Assembly: GCA_026874595.1 (NCBI GenBank)
Contig: CM049315.1
Span: forward strand, 5,394,664 to 5,458,663
Origin: Sipunculus nudus
Taxonomy: Eukaryota; Annelida; Sipuncula; Golfingiida; Sipunculidae
DNA length: 64,000 nt
Direction: 5' to 3'
Shown: positions 50,468-61,712 of the stretch, in pieces
How the letters are laid out: every line of letters begins with the position of its first letter
How positions within the stretch are numbered: position 1 is the stretch's first letter
The notes under the pieces: generated by a model
Seen by the model: only the letters and a program-made list of their open reading frames with translations
What the model was told of the DNA's origin: nothing
Databases searched by the model: none
Translations under genes and position numbers: made by a program

Positions 50468-53400
50468 AGGCAGCCTGGCTTGCCACTACTAGGTCCTATG
50501 GCAGCCCGGCTTGCCTCTACTAGATACTATGGCAGCACGGCTTGCCTCTACTAGATCCTATGGCAGCCCGGATTGCCTCCATTAGATCCTATGGCAGCCC
50601 GGCTTGCCTCTTCTAGATCCTATGGCAGCCCGACTTGTCTCTACTAGATCCTATGGCAGCCCGGCCTGCCTCTACTAGATACTATGGCAGCCCGGCTTGC
50701 CACTACCAGATCTTATGGCACCCGGCCTGCCTCTACTAGGTCCTATGGCAGCCCAACTTTCCTCTACTATATCCTATGGAAGCCCGGCTTGCCTCTTCTA
50801 GATCATATGGCAGCCCTGCTTGCCTCTACTAGATCCTATGGCAGCCCTGCTTGCCTCTACTAGTTCCTATGGCAGCCCGGCTTGCCTCTACTAGATCCTA
50901 TGGCAGCCCGGCTTGCCTCTACTAGATCCTATGGCAGCCCTGCTTGCCTCTACTAGATCCTTTGGCACCCCGGCTTGCCTCTACTAGATCCTATGGCAGG
51001 CCGGCTTGCCTCTACTAGATCCTATGGCAGCCCTGCTTGCCTCAACGAGATCCTATCGCAGCCCGGCTTGCCTCTACTAGATCCTATGGCAGCCCGGCTT
51101 GTCTCTACTAGATCGTATGGCAGCCCGGCTTGCCTCTACTAGATCCTATGGCAGCCCTGCTTGCCTCTACTAGATCCTATGGCAGCCCGGCTTGCCTCTA
51201 CTAGAACCTATGGCAGCCCGGCTTGCCTCTACTGGATCCTAAGGCAGCCCGGCTAGCCTCTAGTGGATCCTATGGCAGCCCGGCTTCCCTCAAATGGATC
51301 CTATGGCAGCCCGGCTTGGCTCTACTAGATCCTATGGCAGCTTGTCTCTACTAGATACTATGGCAGCCTAGCTTGCCTCTACTAGATCCTATGGCAGCCC
51401 GGCTTGGCTCTACTAGATCCTATGGCAGCTTGTCTCTACTAGATACTATGGCAGCCTAGCTTGCCTCTACTAGATCCTATGGCAGCCCGGCTTGCCTCTA
51501 CTGGATCCTATGGCAGCCCGGCTTGGCTCTACTAGATCCTATGGCAGCTTGTCTCTACTAGATACTATGGCAGCCTAGCTTGCCTCTACTAGATCCTATG
51601 GCAGCCCGGCTTGTCTCTACTGGATCCTTTGGCAGCCCGGCTTCTATTAGATCCTATGGCAGCTTGTCTCTACTGGATCCTATGGCAGCCAGCTTTTCTC
51701 TACTGGATCTATGGCAGCCCAGCTTGTCTCTACTGGATCCTATGACAGCCCGGCTTGCCTCTACTGGATCCTATGGCAGCCCGGCTTGCCTCTACTGGAT
51801 CCTATGGCAGCCCGGCTTGCCTCTCCTGGATCCTATGGCAGCCCGGCTTGCCTCTACCCGATCCTATGGCAGCCCGGCTTGCCTCTACTGGATCCTATGG
51901 CAGCCCGGCTTGGCTCTACTAGATCCTATGACAGCTTGTCTCTACTAGATACTATGGCAGCCTAGCTTGCCTCTACTAGATCCTATGGCAGCCCGGCTTG
52001 TCTCTACTGGATCCTTTGGCAGCCCGGATTCTATTAGATCCTGTGGCAGCTTGTCTCTACTGGATCCTATGGCAACCCAGCTTGTCTCTACTGGATCCTA
52101 TTGCAGCCCGGCTTGTCTCTACTGGATCCTATTGCAGCCCGGCTTGCCTCTACTAGATACTATGGCAGCCCGGCTTGCCTCTACTGGATCCTATGGCAAC
52201 CCAGCTTGTCTCTACTGGATCCTATGGCAGCCCAGCTTGTCTCTACTGGATCCTATGGTAGCCCGGCTTCCCTCTACTAGATACTATGGCAGCCCAACTT
52301 TCCTCTACTATATCCTATGGAAGCCCGGCTTGCCTCTTCTAGATCATATGGCAGCCCTGCTTGCCTCTACTAGATCCTATGGCAGACCTGCTTGCCTCTA
52401 CTAGATCCTATGGAAGCCCGGCTTGCCTCTACTAGATCCTATGGAAGCCCGGCTTGCCTCTACTAGATCCTATGGCAGCCCTGCTTGCCTCTACTAGATC
52501 CTTTGGCACCCCGGCTTGCCTCTACTAGATCCTATGGCAGCCCGGCTTGCCTCTACTAGATCCTATGGCAGCCCTGCTTGCCTCAACGAGATCCTATCGC
52601 AGCCCGGCTTGCCTCTACTAGATCCTATGGCAGCCCGGCTTGTCTCTACTAGATCCTATGGCAACCCGGCTTCCCTCTACTAGATCGTATGGCAGCCCGG
52701 CTTGCCTCTACTAGATCCTATGGCAGCCCTGCTTGCCTCTACTAGATCCTATGGCAGCCCGGCTTGCCTCTACTAGATCCTATGGCAGCCCGGCTTGCCT
52801 CTACTGGATCCTAAGGCAGCCCGGCTTGCCTCTAGTGGATCCTATGGCAGCCCGGCTTCCCTCAAATGGATCCTATGGCAGCCCGGCTTGGCTCTACTAG
52901 ATCCTATGGCAGCTTGTCTCTACTAGATACTATGGCAGCCTAGCTTCCCTCTACTAGATCGTATGGCAGCCCGGCTTGCCTCTACTAGATCCTATGGCAG
53001 CCCTGCTTGCCTCTACTAGATCCTATGGCAGCCCGGCTTGCCTCTACTAGATCCTATGGCAGCCCGGCTTGCCTCTACTGGATCCTAAGGCAGCCCGGCT
53101 TGCCTCTAGTGGATCCTATGGCAGCCCGGCTTCCCTCAAATGGATCCTATGGCAGCCCGGCTTGGCTCTACTAGATCCTATGGCAGCTTGTCTCTACTAG
53201 ATACTATGGCAGCCTAGCTTGCCTCTACTAGATCCTATGGCAGCCCGGCTTGCCTCTACTGGATCCTATGGCAGCCCGGCTTGGCTCTACTAGATCCTAT
53301 GGCAGCTTGTCTCTACTAGATACTATGGCAGCCTAGCTTGCCTCTACTAGATCCTATGGCAGCCCGGCTTGGCTCTACTAGATCCTATGGCAGCTTGTCT

Positions 53401-53674
53401 CTACTAGATACTATGGCAGCCTAGCTTGCCTCTACTAGATCCTATGGCAGCCCGGCTGGCCTCTACTGGATCCTATGGCAGCCCGGCTTGCCTCTACTGG
53501 ATCCTATGGCAGCCCGGCTTGCCTCTCCTGGATCCTATGGCAGCCCGGCTTGCCTCTACCCGATCCTATGGCAGCCCGGCTTGCCTCTACTGGATCCTAT
53601 GGCAGCCCGGCTTGGCTCTACTAGATCCTATGACAGCTTGTCTCTACTAGATACTATGGCAGCCTAGCTTTCCT
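50468..53674 (+). repeat. mosaic satellite segment with a near-2-kb repeat
   Basis: The right part of this stretch repeats sequence around 49140-49735 at offsets of 2,096 and then 1,977 bp; the 119-bp step is four monomers, one of them a 26-bp unit. It shares the 29-bp GCAGCCAGC unit (near 51683). From about 52941 a CTTCCCTCTACTAGATCG unit opens the repeat series that fills the right end of the window. No gene was seen. Confidence 0.72.
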
Positions 53675-56426
53675 CTACTAGATCCTATGGCAGCCCGGCT
53701 TGTCTCTACTGGATCCTTTGGCAGCCCGGATTCTATTAGATCCTGTGGCAGCTTGTCTCTACTGGATCCTATGGCAACCCAGCTTGTCTCTACTGGATCC
53801 TATGGCAGCCCAGCTTGTCTCTGCTGGATCCTATGGCAGCCCGGCTTGCCTCTACTAGATACTATGGCAGCTCGGCTTGCCTCTACTGGATCCTATGGCA
53901 GCCCAGCTTGTCTCTACTGGATCCTATGGCAGCCCGGCTTGCCTCTACTAGATCCTATGGCAGCCCGGCCTGTCTCTACTGGATCCTATGGCAGCCCAGT
54001 TTGTCTCTACTGGATCCTATGGCAGCCCGGCTTGCCTCTACTAGATACTATGGCAGCCCGGCTTGCCTCTACTGGATCTTATGGCAACCCAGCTTGTCTC
54101 TACTAGATCCTATGGCAGCCCAGCTTGTCTCTACTAGATCCTATGGCAGCCCTGCTTGCCTCTACTAGATCCTATGGCAGCCCGGATTGCCTCTACTAGA
54201 TCCTGTGGCAGCCCGGCTTGGTTCTACTAGATCCTAAGGCAGCAAGGGCTGCCTCTACTAGATCCTATGGCAGCCCGGCTTGCCTCTACTAGATCCTAAG
54301 GCAGCCTGGCTTGCCACTACTATGTCCTATGGCAGCCCGCCTTGCCTCTACTAGATACTATGGCAGCCCGGCTTGCCTCTACTAGATCCTATGGCAGCCC
54401 AGCTTGCCTCCATTAGATCCTATGGCAGCCCGGCTTGCCTCTTCTAGATCCTATGGCAGCCCGACTTGTCTCTACTAGATCCTATGGCAGCCCGGCCTGC
54501 CTCTACTAGATACTATGGCAGCCCGGTTTGCCACTACCAGATCTTATGGTACCCGGCCTGCCTCTACTAGGTCCTATGGCAGCCCAACTTTCCTCTACTA
54601 TATCCTATGGCAGCCCGGCTTGCCTCTACTAGATCCTATGGCAGCCCGGCTTGCCTCTACTAGATCCTATGGCAGCCCTGCTTGCCTCTACTAGATCCTT
54701 TGGCTCCCCGGCTTGCCTCTACTAGATCCTATGGCAGCCCGGCTTGCCTCTACTAGATCCTATGGCAGCCCGGCTTGTCTCTACTAGATCCTATGGCAGC
54801 CCGGCTTCCCTCAAATGGATCCTATGGCAGCCCGGCTTGGCTCTACTAGATCCTATGGCAGCTTGTCTCTACTAGATACTATGGCAGCCTAGCTTCCCTC
54901 TACTAGATCGTATGGCAGCCCGGCTTGCCTCTACTAGATCCTATGGCAGCCCTGCTTGCCTCTACTAGATCCTATGGCAGCCCGGCTTGCCTCTACTAGA
55001 TCCTATGGCAGCCCGGCTTGCCTCTACTGGATCCTAAGGCAGCCCGGCTTGCCTCTAGTGGATCCTATGGCAGCCCGGCTTCCCTCAAATGGATCCTATG
55101 GCAGCCCGGCTTGGCTCTATTAGATCCTATGGCAGCTTGTCTCTACTAGATACTATGGCAGCCTAGCTTGCCTCTACTAGATCCTATGGCAGCCCGGCTT
55201 GCCTCTACTGGATCCTATGGCAGCCCGGCTTGGCTCTACTAGATCCTATGGCAGCTTGTCTCTACTAGATACTATGGCAGCCTAGCTTGCCTCTACTAGA
55301 TCCTATGGCAGCCCGGCTTGGCTCTACTAGATCCTATGGCAGCTTGTCTCTACTAGATACTATGGCAGCCTAGCTTGCCTCTACTAGATCCTATGGCAGC
55401 CCGGCTTGCCTCTACTGGATCCTATGGCAGCCCGGCTTGCCTCTACTGGATCCTATGGCAGCCCGGCTTGCCTCTCCTGCATCCTATGGCAGCCCGGCTT
55501 GCCTCTACCCGATCCTATGGCAGCCCGGCTTGCCTCTACTGGATCCTATGGCAGCCCGGCTTGGCTCTACTAGATCCTATGACAGCTTGTCTCTACTAGA
55601 TACTATGGCAGCCTAGCTTTCCTCTACTAGATCCTATGGCAGCCCGGCTTGTCTCTACTGGATCCTTTGGCAGCCCGGATTCTATTAGATCCTGTGGCAG
55701 CTTGTCTCTACTGGATCCTATGGCAACCCAGCTTGTCTCTACTGGATCCTATGGCAGCCCAGCTTGTCTCTGCTGGATCCTATGGCAGCCCGGCTTGCCT
55801 CTACTAGATACTATGGCAGCTCGGCTTGCCTCTACTGGATCCTATGGCAGCCCGGCTTGCCTCTACTAGATCCTATGGCAGCCCAGCTTATCTCTACTGG
55901 ATCCTATGGCAGCCCGGCTTGCCTCTACTAGATCCTATGGCAGCCCGGCTTGTCTCTACTGGATCCTATGGCAGCCCAGTTTGTCTCTACTGGATCCTAT
56001 GGCAGCCCGGCTTGCCTCTACTAGATACTATGGCAGCCCGGCTTGCCTCTACTGGATCCTATGGCAACCCAGCTTGTCTCTACTAGATCCTATGGCAGCC
56101 CAGCTTGTCTCTACTGGATCCTATTGCAGCCCGTCTTGCCTCTACTAGATACTATGGCTGCCCGGCTTGCCTCTACTGGATCCTATGGCAACCCAGCTTG
56201 TCTCTACTGGATCCTATGGCAGCCCAGCTTGTCTCTACTGGATCCTATGGTAGCCCGGCTTCCCTCTACTAGATACTATGGCAGCCCGGCTTGCCTCTAC
56301 TGTATCCTATGGCAACCCAGCTTGTCTCTACTGGATCCTATGGCAGCCCAGCTTGTCTCTACTGGATCCTAAGGCAGCCCGGCTTGCCTCTACTAGATAC
56401 TATGGCAGCCCGGCTTGCCTCTACTA
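53675..56426 (+). repeat. right-end higher-order repeat, copy 1
   Basis: This segment matches 58590-61433 at offsets of 4,915 bp, then 5,008 and 5,007 bp. The 93-bp step near 54611 is a three-monomer deletion in this copy, and the single-base step is a one-base deletion in the other copy. Landmarks are CTCTGCTGG, TTGGCTCCCCGG, CTTCCCTCTACTAGATCG, CTCTCCTGCATCC and TTATCTCTACTGG. Confidence 0.85.
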
Positions 56427-56427
56427 G

Positions 56428-57272
56428 ATCCTATGGCAACCCAGCTTGTCTCTACTGGATCCTATGGCAGCCCAGCTTGTCTCTGCTGGATCCTATGGCA
56501 GCCCGGCTTGCCTCTACTAGATACTATGGCAGCTCGGCTTGCCTCTACTGGATCCTATGGCAGCCCAGCTTGTCTCTACTGGATCCTATGGCAGCCCGGC
56601 TTGCCTCTACTAGATCCTATGGCAGCCCGGCCTGTCTCTACTGGATCCTATGGCAGCCCAGTTTGTCTCTACTGGATCCTATGGCAGCCCGGCTTGCCTC
56701 TACTAGATACTATGGCAGCCCGGCTTGCCTCTACTGGATCTTATGGCAACCCAGCTTGTCTCTACTAGATCCTATGGCAGCCCAGCTTGTCTCTACTAGA
56801 TCCTATGGCAGCCCTGCTTGCCTCTACTAGATCCTATGGCAGCCCGGATTGCCTCTACTAGATCCTGTGGCAGCCCGGCTTGGTTCTACTAGATCCTAAG
56901 GCAGCAAGGGCTGCCTCTACTAGATCCTATGGCAGCCCGGCTTGCCTCTACTAGATCCTAAGGCAGCCTGGCTTGCCACTACTATGTCCTATGGCAGCCC
57001 GCCTTGCCTCTACTAGATACTATGGCAGCCCGGCTTGCCTCTACTAGATCCTATGGCAGCCCAGCTTGCCTCCATTAGATCCTATGGCAGCCCGGCTTGC
57101 CTCTTCTAGATCCTATGGCAGCCCGACTTGTCTCTACTAGATCCTATGGCAGCCCGGCCTGCCTCTACTAGATACTATGGCAGCCCGGTTTGCCACTACC
57201 AGATCTTATGGCACCCGGCCTGCCTCTACTAGGTCCTATGGCAGCCCAACTTTCCTCTACTATATCCTATGG
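56428..57272 (+). repeat. copy of 53766-54610
   Basis: The offset is 2,662 bp. The segment begins with GGCAACCCAGC and CTCTGCTGG units and ends near the CCCAACTTTCC / CTATGGAAGCC units. It is followed by a second partial copy of 55890-56330 at an offset of 1,518 bp (57406 onward), so this region is a stack of overlapping duplications. Confidence 0.8.
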
Positions 57273-58609
57273 AAGCCCGGCTTGCCTCTTCTAGATCATA
57301 TGGCAGCCCTGCTTGCCTCTACTAGATCCTATGGCAGACCTGCTTGCCTCTACTAGATCCTATGGCAGCCCGGCTTGCCTCTACTAGATCCTATGGCAGC
57401 CCGGCTTGCCTCTACTAGATCCTATGGCAGCCCGGCTTGCCTCTACTAGATCCTATGGCAGCCCGGCTTGTCTCTACTGGATCCTATGGCAGCCCAGTTT
57501 GTCTCTACTGGATCCTATGGCAGCCCGGCTTGCCTCTACTAGATACTATGGCAGCCCGGCTTGCCTCTACTGGATCCTATGGCAACCCAGCTTGTCTCTA
57601 CTAGATCCTATGGCAGCCCAGCTTGTCTCTACTGGATCCTATTGCAGCCCGTCTTGCCTCTACTAGATACTATGGCTGCCCGGCTTGCCTCTACTGGATC
57701 CTATGGCAACCCAGCTTGTCTCTACTGGATCCTATGGCAGCCCAGCTTGTCTCTACTGGATCCTATGGTAGCCCGGCTTCCCTCTACTAGATACTATGGC
57801 AGCCCGGCTTGCCTCTACTGTATCCTATGGCAACCCAGCTTGTCTCTACTGGATCCTATGGCAGCCCGTCTTGCCTCTACTAGATACTATGGCAGCCCGG
57901 CTTGCCTCTACTGGATAATATGGCAGCCCGGCTTGCCTCTACTAGATCCTATGGTAGCCCAGCTTGTCTCTACTGGATCCTATGGCAGCCCGGCTTGCCT
58001 CTACTGGATAATATGGCAGCCCGGCTTGCCTCTACTAGATCCTATGGTAGCCCAGCTTGTCTCTACTGGATCCTATGGCAGCCCGGCTTGCCTCTACTAG
58101 ATCCTATGGCAGCCTGGCTTGTCTCTACTGGATCCTATGGCAGCCCGGCTTGGCTCTACTCGATCCTATTGCAGCCCGGCTTGCCTCTATAAGATCCTAC
58201 GGAAGCCTGGTTTGTCTCTACTAGATCCTATGGCAGCCCGGCCTGCCTCTATTTGATCCTATGTCAGCCCGGCTTGCCTCTACTAGATCCTATGGCAGCC
58301 CTGCTTGCCTCTACTAGATCCTATGGCAGCCCGGATTGCCTCTACTAGATCCTGTGGCAGCCCGGCTTGGTTCTACTAGATCCTAAGGCAGCAAGGGCTG
58401 CCTCTACTAGATCCTATGGCAGCCCGGCTTGCCTCTACTAGATCCTAAGGCAGCCTGGCTTGCCACTACTATGTCCTATGGCAGCCCGCCTTGCCTCTAC
58501 TAGATACTATGGCAGCCCGGCTTGCCTCTACTAGATCCTATGGCAGCCCGGCTTGCCTCCATTAGATCCTATGGCAGCCCGGCTTGCCTCTTCTAGATCC
58601 TATGGCAGC
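57273..58609 (+). repeat. mosaic of duplicated patches
   Basis: From about 57406 to 57850 this stretch repeats 55888-56332 (offset 1,518 bp), including the CTATGGCTGCCCGG unit. From about 57840 to 58609 it repeats 45930-46699 (offset 11,910 bp). The join between them is in register. CTCTATAAG, at 58186, occurs here for the last time. Confidence 0.8.
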
Positions 58610-58679
58610 CCGGCTTGTCTCTACTGGATCCTTTGGCAGCCCGGATTCTATTAGATCCTGTGGCAGCTTGTCTCTACTG

Positions 58680-60966
58680 GATCCTATGGCAACCCAGCTT
58701 GTCTCTACTGGATCCTATGGCAGCCCAGCTTGTCTCTGCTGGATCCTATGGCAGCCCGGCTTGCCTCTACTAGATACTATGGCAGCTCGGCTTGCCTCTA
58801 CTGGATCCTATGGCAGCCCAGCTTGTCTCTACTGGATCCTATGGCAGCCCGGCTTGCCTCTACTAGATCCTATGGCAGCCCGGCCTGTCTCTACTGGATC
58901 CTATGGCAGCCCAGTTTGTCTCTACTGGATCCTATGGCAGCCCGGCTTGCCTCTACTAGATACTATGGCAGCCCGGCTTGCCTCTACTGGATCTTATGGC
59001 AACCCAGCTTGTCTCTACTAGATCCTATGGCAGCCCAGCTTGTCTCTACTAGATCCTATGGCAGCCCTGCTTGCCTCTACTAGATCCTATGGCAGCCCGG
59101 ATTGCCTCTACTAGATCCTGTGGCAGCCCGGCTTGGTTCTACTAGATCCTAAGGCAGCAAGGGCTGCCTCTACTAGATCCTATGGCAGCCCGGCTTGCCT
59201 CTACTAGATCCTAAGGCAGCCTGGCTTGCCACTACTATGTCCTATGGCAGCCCGCCTTGCCTCTACTAGATACTATGGCAGCCCGGCTTGCCTCTACTAG
59301 ATCCTATGGCAGCCCAGCTTGCCTCCATTAGATCCTATGGCAGCCCGGCTTGCCTCTTCTAGATCCTATGGCAGCCCGACTTGTCTCTACTAGATCCTAT
59401 GGCAGCCCGGCCTGCCTCTACTAGATACTATGGCAGCCCGGTTTGCCACTACCAGATCTTATGGCACCCGGCCTGCCTCTACTAGGTCCTATGGCAGCCC
59501 AACTTTCCTCTACTATATCCTATGGAAGGCCGGCTTGCCTCTTCTAGATCATATGGCAGCCCTGCTTGCCTCTACTAGATCCTATGGCAGACCTGCTTGC
59601 CTCTACTAGATCCTATGGCAGCCCGGCTTGCCTCTACTAGATCCTATGGCAGCCCGGCTTGCCTCTACTAGATCCTATGGCAGCCCTGCTTGCCTCTACT
59701 AGATCCTTTGGCTCCCCGGCTTGCCTCTACTAGATCCTATGGCAGCCCGGCTTGCCTCTACTAGATCCTATGGCAGCCCGGCTTGTCTCTACTAGATCCT
59801 ATGGCAGCCCGGCTTCCCTCAAATGGATCCTATGGCAGCCCGGCTTGGCTCTACTAGATCCTATGGCAGCTTGTCTCTACTAGATACTATGGCAGCCTAG
59901 CTTCCCCTACTAGATCGTATGGCAGCCCGGCTTGCCTCTACTAGATCCTATGGCAGCCCTGCTTGCCTCTACTAGATCCTATGGCAGCCCGGCTTGCCTC
60001 TACTAGATCCTATGGCAGCCCGGCTTGCCTCTACTGGATCCTAAGGCAGCCCGGCTTGCCTCTAGTGGATCCTATGGCAGCCCGGCTTCCCTCAAATGGA
60101 TCCTATGGCAGCCCGGCTTGGCTCTATTAGATCCTATGGCAGCTTGTCTCTACTAGATACTATGGCAGCCTAGCTTGCCTCTACTAGATCCTATGGCAGC
60201 CCGGCTTGCCTCTACTGGATCCTATGGCAGCCCGGCTTGGCTCTACTAGATCCTATGGCAGCTTGTCTCTACTAGATACTATGGCAGCCTAGCTTGCCTC
60301 TACTAGATCCTATGGCAGCCCGGCTTGGCTCTACTAGATCCTATGGCAGCTTGTCTCTACTAGATACTATGGCAGCCTAGCTTGCCTCTACTAGATCCTA
60401 TGGCAGCCCGGCTTGCCTCTACTGGATCCTATGGCAGCCCGGCTTGCCTCTACTGGATCCTATGGCAGCCCGGCTTGCCTCTCCTGCATCCTATGGCAGC
60501 CCGGCTTGCCTCTACCCGATCCTATGGCAGCCCGGCTTGCCTCTACTGGATCCTATGGCAGCCCGGCTTGGCTCTACTAGATCCTATGACAGCTTGTCTC
60601 TACTAGATACTATGGCAGCCTAGCTTTCCTCTACTAGATCCTATGGCAGCCCGGCTTGTCTCTACTGGATCCTTTGGCAGCCCGGATTCTATTAGATCCT
60701 GTGGCAGCTTGTCTCTACTGGATCCTATGGCAACCCAGCTTGTCTCTACTGGATCCTATGGCAGCCCAGCTTGTCTCTGCTGGATCCTATGGCAGCCCGG
60801 CTTGCCTCTACTAGATACTATGGCAGCTCGGCTTGCCTCTACTGGATCCTATGGCAGCCCGGCTTGCCTCTACTAGATCCTATGGCAGCCCAGCTTATCT
60901 CTACTGGATCCTATGGCAGCCCGGCTTGCCTCTACTAGATCCTATGGCAGCCCGGCTTGTCTCTAC
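58680..60966 (+). repeat. right-end higher-order repeat, 3.03-kb period, copy 2
   Basis: This segment matches 61713-64000 at 3,033 bp up to about 59905 and 3,034 bp beyond, so it is a near-perfect direct repeat with one single-base gap. It also aligns with 53765-55959. The period contains one CAGCAAGGG landmark and three 57-bp dimers near 60150-60380. Confidence 0.88.
59887..59916 (+). repeat. 30-bp monomer with a private one-base deletion
   Basis: This unit reads CTTCCCCTACTAG where the three homologous units near 52943, 54892 and 62933 read CTTCCCTCTACTAG. It is the only length difference between the two 3.03-kb copies and explains the change from 3,033 to 3,034 bp. A sequencing error cannot be excluded. 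Confidence 0.8.
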
Positions 60967-61712
60967 TGGATCCTATGGCAGCCCAGTTTGTCTCTACTGG
61001 ATCCTATGGCAGCCCGGCTTGCCTCTACTAGATACTATGGCAGCCCGGCTTGCCTCTACTGGATCCTATGGCAACCCAGCTTGTCTCTACTAGATCCTAT
61101 GGCAGCCCAGCTTGTCTCTACTGGATCCTATTGCAGCCCGTCTTGCCTCTACTAGATACTATGGCTGCCCGGCTTGCCTCTACTGGATCCTATGGCAACC
61201 CAGCTTGTCTCTACTGGATCCTATGGCAGCCCAGCTTGTCTCTACTGGATCCTATGGTAGCCCGGCTTCCCTCTACTAGATACTATGGCAGCCCGGCTTG
61301 CCTCTACTGTATCCTATGGCAACCCAGCTTGTCTCTACTGGATCCTATGGCAGCCCAGCTTGTCTCTACTGGATCCTAAGGCAGCCCGGCTTGCCTCTAC
61401 TAGATACTATGGCAGCCCGGCTTGCCTCTACTGGATCCTATGGCAGCCCAGCTTGTCTCTACTGGATCCTATGGCAGCCCGTCTTGCCTCTACTAGATAC
61501 TATGGCAGCCCGGCTTGCCTCTACTGGATAATATGGCAGCCCGGCTTGCCTCTACTAGATCCTATGGTAGCCCAGCTTGTCTCTACTGGATCCTATGGCA
61601 GCCCGGCTTGCCTCTACTGGATAATATGGCAGCCCGGCTTGCCTCTACTAGATCCTATGGTAGCCCAGCTTGTCTCTACTGGATCCTATGGCAGCCCGGC
61701 TTGCCTCTACTA

